A DNA stretch of 64,000 bases from Variovorax dokdonensis (GTDB lineage Bacteria; Pseudomonadota; Gammaproteobacteria; Burkholderiales; Burkholderiaceae_C): NCBI RefSeq assembly GCF_030316895.1, contig NZ_JASZYV010000003.1, positions 62,001 through 126,000 on the forward strand. The letters are read 5' to 3'. Positions 59,029-64,000 of the stretch are shown here, in pieces (position 1 is the stretch's first letter; every line of letters begins with the position of its first letter). Below the pieces are notes generated by a model. That model was given only the letters and a program-made list of their open reading frames with translations, made no database searches and had not been told where the DNA came from. The position numbers were made by a program, and so were the translations under genes.

Positions 59029-59046
59029 GGCGCCTTCCGAGGCGCC
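59029..59046. other. Perfect 7-4-7 hairpin downstream of the MAPEG gene
   Basis: GGCGCCT-TCCG-AGGCGCC lies 9 bases past the MAPEG stop on the minus strand. No T-run follows on either strand, so termination is uncertain. The rest of the gap to the binding-protein gene shows nothing recognisable. Confidence 0.35.
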
Positions 59047-59054
59047 TGCGCCAC

Positions 59055-59447
59055 CTATTTGCCGATGAAGAAGATGGCGGCGTTGGCCAGCATCGCCAGT
59101 CCCCAGACCAGGCTTCTTACCGTTGCAGCCCCGGCGCCATAGATCGCAACGTACACCACACGCAGCGCCACATAGGCCATCGCATACAGGTCGAGCGTCG
59201 ACTGCGAATAGCCGAGTTGGTGGGCAATGATGACGGCGGCCATGAACATCGGCAGCGTCTCGAAGCCATTGGCCGCTGCGGCCATCAGCCTCGAACGCCA
59301 GCCCGACTGCCGCGTCGACCATTCCCGCGGCGCCTGGTTGTCCCTCGGGCCGTAGCTGCCTGCCTTGGCGACGAAGGTCGTGAGATAGGGCAGCACGCCC
59401 GCGACGATGACGCACCAGTAGGCCGTGGTCAGCGATTGAATGTTCAT
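59055..59447 (-). CDS. MAPEG family membrane protein
   Basis: A 130-residue protein with four membrane helices of the MAPEG family (membrane-associated proteins in eicosanoid and glutathione metabolism). The family block NGFETLPMFMAAVIIAHQLG (about 61-80) and ALRVVYVAIYG (about 94-104) are clear. Bacterial members are glutathione-dependent or of unknown role. The ATG at 59447 gives the standard MNIQSLTTAYWCVIVAGVLPY; a longer frame adds 17 residues that read into the recR spacer. It lies 28 bases downstream of recR. Confidence 0.85.
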   Translation of the reverse strand: MNIQSLTTAYWCVIVAGVLPYLTTFVAKAGSYGPRDNQAPREWSTRQSGWRSRLMAAAANGFETLPMFMAAVIIAHQLGYSQSTLDLYAMAYVALRVVYVAIYGAGAATVRSLVWGLAMLANAAIFFIGK

Positions 59448-59475
59448 GGGCTCTTTGGAGGTCTTGGAGTTGACG

Positions 59476-60066
59476 TCAGCGGCGGTCGACCAGGGCATGC
59501 GCGATGGTGCCCAGGTCCACGTATTCGAGCTCGCTGCCTGCGGGCACGCCGCGCGCCAGTCGGGTCACCGTCAGGCCGCGTTGACGCAGCGCTTCGCCGA
59601 TGACGTGCGCCGTCGCCTCGCCCTCGGCGGTGAAATTGGTGGCGAGGATGACTTCGCTCACCTGCCCGTCCAGCGCGCGCTCGAAGAGCCGCGACACCCC
59701 GAGTTCACGTGGGCCGATCCCATCGAGCGGGCTCAGCTTGCCCATGAGCACGAAGTAGTAGCCGCGAAACGCGCCGGTGCGCTCCAGCGCCGCCTGGTCG
59801 GCCGGCGTCTCGACCACGCAAAGCTTGGTCGCGTCGCGCCGCGCGTCCAGGCAAAGACCGCAGACCGGCGCCTCGGTGAAGGTGTTGCAGCGCTCGCAAT
59901 GACGCACCGTCGATGTGGCCTGCTCCAGAGCCCGCGAGAGCAGCTTGGCACCGTCGCGGTCGTGCTGGAGAAGGTGGTACGCCATGCGAGACGCGGACTT
60001 GACGCCCACGCCAGGCAGGCGTCGCAACGCCTCGACCAGTCCGTCGAGCGAATTCGAATCTGACAT
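59476..60066 (-). CDS. recR: Recombination protein RecR
   Basis: Works with RecF and RecO to load RecA at gapped DNA. The 196-residue length is normal. It shows the helix-hairpin-helix [20 protein letters not shown] (about 14-33), the zinc-finger cysteines [16 protein letters not shown] (about 57-72) and the Toprim domain ([38 protein letters not shown]). Its place after ybaB and dnaX is the classical dnaX-ybaB-recR order. Confidence 0.96.
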   Translation of the reverse strand: MSDSNSLDGLVEALRRLPGVGVKSASRMAYHLLQHDRDGAKLLSRALEQATSTVRHCERCNTFTEAPVCGLCLDARRDATKLCVVETPADQAALERTGAFRGYYFVLMGKLSPLDGIGPRELGVSRLFERALDGQVSEVILATNFTAEGEATAHVIGEALRQRGLTVTRLARGVPAGSELEYVDLGTIAHALVDRR

Positions 60067-60106
60067 GCGATGGGCGGTGACTGCGTGTGGCCGGCGAGTG
60101 CCGCGA

Positions 60107-60439
60107 TCAGAAAGGCAGCTTCATCCCCGGGGGCAGGCCCGGCATGCCGGCGGTGAGCTTGCCCATCTTCTGCTCGCTCGTCTCTTCGGCCTTGCGCACG
60201 GCTGCGTTGAACGCGGCGGCCACCAGGTCTTCGAGCATGTCCTTGTCGTCGGCCAGCAGGCTCGGATCGATCGATACGCGCTTGACGTCGTGCTTGCAGG
60301 TCATCACCACCTTGACGAGGCCGGCGCCCGACTCGCCCTCGACTTCGATGGTCGCCAGTTCTTCCTGGGCCTTCTTGATGTTGTCCTGCATGGCCTGGGC
60401 CTGCTTCATGAGGCCGGCGAGTTGTCCTTTGTTGAACAT
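60107..60439 (-). CDS. YbaB/EbfC nucleoid-associated protein
   Basis: A 110-residue DNA-binding protein of the YbaB/EbfC family. The start [29 protein letters not shown] and the core [30 protein letters not shown] are characteristic; the C-terminus is Gly/Met/Pro-rich ([15 protein letters not shown]). It lies between dnaX and recR and is probably co-transcribed with both (62 bases after dnaX, 40 before recR). Confidence 0.95.
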   Translation of the reverse strand: MFNKGQLAGLMKQAQAMQDNIKKAQEELATIEVEGESGAGLVKVVMTCKHDVKRVSIDPSLLADDKDMLEDLVAAAFNAAVRKAEETSEQKMGKLTAGMPGLPPGMKLPF

Positions 60440-60501
60440 GTGTGGTCCTGAGATGGATGGGTTGAGTGAAAAGCAGAGATCGGCGGTAACGGCGCGTGCG
60501 G

Positions 60502-62544
60502 CTACAGCGGCCGGAGGCTGCCAGGCACGATGCGGGCGTCGAACTCGCGCATCATGCGTTGGACCAGCGGGTCGTTGCGGATCGCGTCCTCGGCGGCGCG
60601 TTGGCGAGCCTCGGCAGCGGCCTTGTTGCGCCGCGCCGGACTGTCGCTGACGGCGCCCACCTCGATCGCGATTTTCACCGAATGACCGATGGCGGCGAGC
60701 GCCGCGTGCAGCTTGTCCCGACTGCCAGCCTGGCCGAGCGATTCGCGCTCGACGCGCAGCAGCCACTGATCGTCGTCGCGGCCGACCAGTTGCGACTGCA
60801 GCGCCAGTTCTCGCGCCAGGGCGGTGATGCGCTCTTCCGCCACCAGGCGGGTGACCGTGGCAAACCAGAAATCGCCCTCTTCCGTCGGCACGACCTGCGT
60901 GGGCGGCTGCTCGTCCCCGGACGGACGAGGCAGATCGCGCGCACCCGCGGCGCCCTGCACACGCAGCGGAACCGCATGCACGGGGTGCTGAGCCGGCCTT
61001 GCCGCAGGGCCTCCGGGCGATCTCGGCGCGGAACGCGGATCGGGCCGCTCGACCACGGGCAATTGCTGGCCCGGCGGAAGCGCCTGGTCCTCCCAGGGAG
61101 GAACCTCGTCCTGCATCAGCACGACACCGTCGTCTTCCGGCGGTGCGAATTCCCGCTCGGCCAGCGAGGTTTCAGCGGATCGGGCGCTGGTTTCGGCTGG
61201 CCGCATTGTCCGAGCGGCGGATTCGACGGAGCGCTCGGGCTCGCGGCCCGGTACGCCATGATCGACCGGGCTGGCCGGCGGCTCGACAACGGGCGGCGGC
61301 GATTCGGGCGGTGCCACGACGTTCGGCGCCATCTGACCCCGCGCCTGCGGCGGCATCGCGACTGGCGCCGCCGCCGGCGCGGACGGCGCCACGGGACTAT
61401 TCAGAGTTTTTTTTTCAGCCAGTCGCTGCGCTTGCGACGCCGAGCGGAACGCCAGTGGCCGCAGCAGCACCATGGTCATGGCCGCGTATTCGTCGGGGGC
61501 CAGGCCGAGTTCCCCACGCCCGTGGATGCACAGGCTGTAGAGAAGCTGCGTGTCTTCCGGTGCCATGGCCTCGGCCAGGCGGGCGGTTTCGAGCGCATCG
61601 GGATCGTCGGAATCCTGCAGGCCGGCCCGCTCGGGCACCGCCTGCAGCACGGCCATGGCCTGCAGCACCGAAATCATTTCCTCCAGCGTCGAGCCGGCGG
61701 ACAGGCCGTCGCGACGCAGCCCTTCCGATATCTCGACCACGGTGCGGCCATCGCCTTGCGCCAACGCATCGAGCAAACGGAACACATGGCCGCGATCGAC
61801 GCTGCCCAGCATCTGGCGCACGCCGGTTTCCGTCAGCTCGCCATTGCAGTAGGCGATGGCCTGATCGGTGAGAGACAGGGCATCGCGCATCGAGCCGCGC
61901 GCCGCCCGCGCCAGCAGGCGCAGCGAAGCCGGCTCGGCGGGAACCGTCTCGTTGGCCAGCACGCGCGTCAGGTGTTCGAGCACCGTCTCGGGCGCCATGG
62001 GCCGCAAGTTGAACTGCAGGCAGCGCGAAAGGACCGTGACGGGCACCTTCTGCGGATCGGTCGTGGCGAGGACGAACTTCAGGTATTCGGGCGGCTCTTC
62101 CAGCGTCTTGAGCATCGCGTTGAACGCGGTGTTCGTGAGCATGTGAACTTCGTCGATCATGAAGACCTTGAAGCGCCCCTGCACTGGCTTGTAGACGGCC
62201 TGTTCCAGCAGTCCCTGCACCTCTTCGACGCCACGGTTGGACGCGGCGTCGAGCTCCACGTAGTCCACGAATCGTCCCGAATCGATGTCCAGGCAGGCCT
62301 GGCACACGCCGCATGGCGTGGCGGTGATGCCGCCGTTGCCGTCCGGCCCCTGGCAGTTGAGCGACTTGGCAAGAATGCGCGACACGGTCGTCTTGCCCAC
62401 GCCGCGCGTGCCGGTGAACATGTAGGCATGGTGCAGTCGCTGCGTGCCCAGGGCATTGGCGAGCGCCTGCACCACGTGCTCCTGGCCGACCATCTCGCTG
62501 AAGGTTCGGGGACGGTATTTGCGGGCGAGCACAAGGTAAGACAT
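60502..62544 (-). CDS. dnaX: DNA polymerase III subunit tau (gamma by slippage)
   Basis: Clamp-loader/organiser subunit of the replicase, 680 residues. The N-terminal AAA+ part has Walker [21 protein letters not shown] (about 43-62), zinc cysteines in NCQGPDGN...CGVCQAC (64-84), Walker [12 protein letters not shown] (about 127-137), and sensor motifs [15 protein letters not shown] and [10 protein letters not shown]. Domain III ends near residue 375. An A9 run at 61415-61407 (codons E377-K379) then precedes a Pro/Ala-rich linker and the tau-specific C-terminus. Shifting by either frame at the A9 gives a stop within a few codons, so a gamma form of about 380 residues is expected. Confidence 0.96.
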   Translation of the reverse strand: MSYLVLARKYRPRTFSEMVGQEHVVQALANALGTQRLHHAYMFTGTRGVGKTTVSRILAKSLNCQGPDGNGGITATPCGVCQACLDIDSGRFVDYVELDAASNRGVEEVQGLLEQAVYKPVQGRFKVFMIDEVHMLTNTAFNAMLKTLEEPPEYLKFVLATTDPQKVPVTVLSRCLQFNLRPMAPETVLEHLTRVLANETVPAEPASLRLLARAARGSMRDALSLTDQAIAYCNGELTETGVRQMLGSVDRGHVFRLLDALAQGDGRTVVEISEGLRRDGLSAGSTLEEMISVLQAMAVLQAVPERAGLQDSDDPDALETARLAEAMAPEDTQLLYSLCIHGRGELGLAPDEYAAMTMVLLRPLAFRSASQAQRLAEKKTLNSPVAPSAPAAAPVAMPPQARGQMAPNVVAPPESPPPVVEPPASPVDHGVPGREPERSVESAARTMRPAETSARSAETSLAEREFAPPEDDGVVLMQDEVPPWEDQALPPGQQLPVVERPDPRSAPRSPGGPAARPAQHPVHAVPLRVQGAAGARDLPRPSGDEQPPTQVVPTEEGDFWFATVTRLVAEERITALARELALQSQLVGRDDDQWLLRVERESLGQAGSRDKLHAALAAIGHSVKIAIEVGAVSDSPARRNKAAAEARQRAAEDAIRNDPLVQRMMREFDARIVPGSLRPL
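61363..61391 (-). other. Hairpin downstream of the dnaX slippery run
   Basis: TGGCGCC (61363-61369) and GGCGCCA (61385-61391) pair over 7 bases, 15 bases after the A9 run in the direction of translation. Such a structure could stimulate frameshifting, although the spacing is longer than the 5-6 bases usual for E. coli dnaX. Confidence 0.35.
61407..61415 (-). other. A9 slippery sequence in dnaX
   Basis: Nine consecutive A on the coding strand, read GAA AAA AAA ACT in the zero frame; the heptamer A AAA AAA is an ideal -1 slip site. One extra A (or a -1 shift) reads Asn-Ser-Glu-stop (TAG); one lost A gives Leu-stop (TGA). Both give a product of 380-382 residues. An A9 run with transcriptional slippage is known from Thermus thermophilus dnaX. 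Confidence 0.7.
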
Positions 62545-62612
62545 CGGAGCGCATTCTAGAGAGAAGCGTCAGGGCATCTCGCTCGCGATCAGAACAGCAC
62601 CCCGTCGTCGCC

Positions 62613-62618
62613 TACAAT
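62613..62618 (+). promoter_or_regulatory. -10 element of the SRP RNA gene
   Basis: TACAAT is a good -10 hexamer, with the predicted RNA start at 62625, 7 bases downstream. No convincing -35 is visible at the usual distance (CAGAAC region). Confidence 0.55.
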
Positions 62619-62624
62619 CGAGCG

Positions 62625-62720
62625 TGACGGGCCTCCCCGCATGGTGAAGTGGCCAACCGGGTCAGGTGGGGAACCAAGCAGCCCTAACTGCGTAGTCAGT
62701 GCCGGGGGTAAGGCTCGTCA
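62625..62720 (+). ncRNA. ffs: 4.5S signal recognition particle RNA (small SRP RNA)
   Basis: RNA scaffold of the SRP that binds Ffh and guides nascent membrane proteins to FtsY. The conserved tip is visible as GGTCAGGT-GG-GGAA-CC-AAGCAGCC around 62670-62693, with the GGAA tetraloop and the GTCAGG and AAGCAGCC internal-loop strands. Terminal arms TGACGGGCC.TCCCC and GGGGG.AAGGCTCGTCA pair to close a rod of about 96 bases. Ends are taken from that pairing and the -10 element. It is divergent from dnaX, and its 3' end overlaps the flavoprotein gene on the other strand by about 25 bases; CCCTTTTCTT follows. Confidence 0.9.
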
Positions 62721-63997
62721 CCCTTTTCTTGATTGCTCGCCTCACGCTGGGCCGCCCAAGCCAGCGTACCGCGAGCGGCCACCACGCCGCTCGCCATGCT
62801 GGCGGTGAGCAGATAGCCGCCGGTCGGCGCTTCCCAATCGAGCATTTCCCCCGCACAGAAAACGCCAGGGTCGATGCGCGCCATCAGGCCATCATCCAAG
62901 GCCTCGAGTCGAACGCCGCCCGCACTGCTGATGGCTTCGTCGATCGGACGCGGCGCCACGAGTCGCAAGGGCAGCGATTTGATGGTTGCGGCAAGCTTTT
63001 CGGCATCGTGCATGCCTTCCTTGTCCAACACCTCGTGCAAAACGGCGCGCTTGATGCCGTCCAGCCCCAGCCTGGACTGCAGATGGCTGCCGATCGAGCG
63101 CGACCCGCGCGGATGCAGCACCTGCTCGCGCACCTGCTGCACGCTTCTGTCGGGCAGCAGGTCAACACGCACCTCGGCGCTGCCATGAGTCGCGATCTCG
63201 TCGCGCAGCAGCGCGCTCGCAGCGTAGATCAGGCTGCCCTCGATGCCTGTGGCCGTGGCGACGAACTCACCCTTGCGGCGCGAAAAGACGTTGCCCCGCG
63301 AATCGCTGGCCTCGATGGCCACCGACTTGAAGGGTTGCCCGGCAAAGCGTTCGGCAAAAAGTGGCGTCCAGTGCACGTCGAACCCGCAATTGGCGGGTTG
63401 CAAAAGGGCAGTCTCGACGCCCCTGGCTTGCAGCCACGGCACCCATGCGCCGTCTGAACCGAGCCTGGCCCAGCTCGCACCGCCCAGGGCCAGGATGACG
63501 GCATCGGCCTGCACTTTCACCGGGCCGGCGGGTGTGGAAAAGCACAACGCCCTCGCCTCGCTGCCGGCCGCGCGATCCATTTCCCCGGTCCAGCGATGGC
63601 GCATGTGGAACTGCACCCCTGCAGAACGAAGCCTGTGCATCCATGCGCGAAGGAGCGGCGCGGCTTTCATGTCGATGGGAAAGACGCGCCCCGAAGTTCC
63701 AACGAAGGTCTGGATGCCAAGGCCGTGCGCCCAGTCGCGCAACTGCTCGGGCGTCAGCACCTCGAGCCAGTCCGCCACCTGCTTGCTTCGCGCTCCGAAG
63801 CGTTCGACGAAACGCGGCATCGGCTCCGAATGCGTGAGGTTGAGCCCCCCTCGCCCGGCCAGCAGGAACTTTCGCCCGACCGAGGCCATGGCATCGTAGA
63901 CGTGGACGGTGGCGCCGGCCTCGGCCAGCGTCTGGGCAGCCATCAGGCCGGCCGGGCCGCCGCCGATGACGGCGACCTGGAAAGTAGAAGAACTCAC
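62696..63997 (-). CDS. TIGR03862-type NAD(P)/FAD-dependent oxidoreductase
   Basis: A 433-residue flavoprotein of the HI0933/TIGR03862 group. The FAD motif VAVIGGGPAGLMAAQTLAEAGA is at residues 8-29, the family signature RKFLLAGRGGLNLTHSEP near 42-59, VILALGGASWARLGSDG near 170 and the C-terminal VFCAGEMLDWEAPTGGYLLTASMASG near 386. The start is read as GTG at 63997; only 3 further bases are in the window, so an earlier start cannot be excluded. Function is unknown; relatives reduce or oxidise steroid-like or quinone substrates. Its 3' end overlaps the SRP RNA gene. Confidence 0.87.
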   Translation of the reverse strand: MSSSTFQVAVIGGGPAGLMAAQTLAEAGATVHVYDAMASVGRKFLLAGRGGLNLTHSEPMPRFVERFGARSKQVADWLEVLTPEQLRDWAHGLGIQTFVGTSGRVFPIDMKAAPLLRAWMHRLRSAGVQFHMRHRWTGEMDRAAGSEARALCFSTPAGPVKVQADAVILALGGASWARLGSDGAWVPWLQARGVETALLQPANCGFDVHWTPLFAERFAGQPFKSVAIEASDSRGNVFSRRKGEFVATATGIEGSLIYAASALLRDEIATHGSAEVRVDLLPDRSVQQVREQVLHPRGSRSIGSHLQSRLGLDGIKRAVLHEVLDKEGMHDAEKLAATIKSLPLRLVAPRPIDEAISSAGGVRLEALDDGLMARIDPGVFCAGEMLDWEAPTGGYLLTASMASGVVAARGTLAWAAQREASNQEKGDEPYPRH

Positions 63998-64000
63998 GGG

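Noticed and set aside
60496..62559. A 687-codon open frame antisense to dnaX
   Set aside because: It is the mirror of dnaX codon bias with no domain or signal; dnaX on the other strand is certain.

Overview
The window is a GC-rich, densely coded stretch of a bacterial chromosome. Gene content points to a betaproteobacterium of the order Burkholderiales, most likely family Comamonadaceae (Variovorax/Acidovorax/Comamonas-like). The supporting signs are the lpxK-trm112-kdsB-adk block, a lexA with a CTGT-N8-ACAG box, a MobA/MobR-type 3-hydroxybenzoate locus, Bug-type solute-binding proteins, and the gloB/methyltransferase/rnhA arrangement. Genus is not resolved. No gap between genes exceeds about 220 bases. 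There is no rRNA, phage, insertion sequence or CRISPR array; the only accessory-type module is a small vapBC pair.

Layout. 1-2571: lipid A/KDO genes (lpxK cut by the window edge, trm112-like, kdsB) and adk. 2614-5756: a periplasmic DUF6152 protein with a DUF6644 membrane protein, an L-asparaginase divergent from lexA, and an orphan small protein. 5871-9338: a D-2-hydroxyacid dehydrogenase and a FimV-like protein. 9424-14924: an acyl-CoA catabolic run (3-hydroxyacyl-CoA dehydrogenase, enoyl-CoA hydratase, Crp/Fnr regulator, APH-like kinase, acyl-CoA dehydrogenase). 14986-17472: mobA with divergent mobR. 17477-25376: a seven-gene minus-strand operon (aminotransferase, ABC importer, amidohydrolase, M81 protein) with a divergent MarR gene. 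26212-29524: an MBL hydrolase, tRNA-Asn, and an IclR regulator divergent from pobA. MobA and PobA both feed protocatechuate, but no ring-cleavage genes are present here.

29529-33394 is a bufferin (RiPP metallophore) locus: NrsF-like anti-sigma and SigF-like ECF sigma genes divergent from bufA-bufB-bufC-doxX. Two exact GTAACC-N16-CGAA promoter matches point outward from the shared region. 33485-41652 links the URC uracil-degradation genes (URC1-like, URC4-like, upp) to a BMP-type nucleoside ABC importer. A secreted SurE-like nucleotidase and a cytosine deaminase follow, so this stretch reads as nucleotide scavenging. vapBC sits between them.

45662-64000 holds a Bug-type binding protein with an aldehyde dehydrogenase and a beta-hydroxyacid dehydrogenase, a ZIP transporter behind a near-consensus Fur box, moaA-moeA, rnhA/methyltransferase divergent from gloB-mltD, an SsuABC-like importer, and MAPEG. 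It ends with the replication/repair block recR-ybaB-dnaX, the 4.5S SRP RNA and a TIGR03862-type flavoprotein. dnaX carries an A9 slippery tract whose out-of-frame reading stops within a few codons, giving a gamma-like product of about 380 residues.
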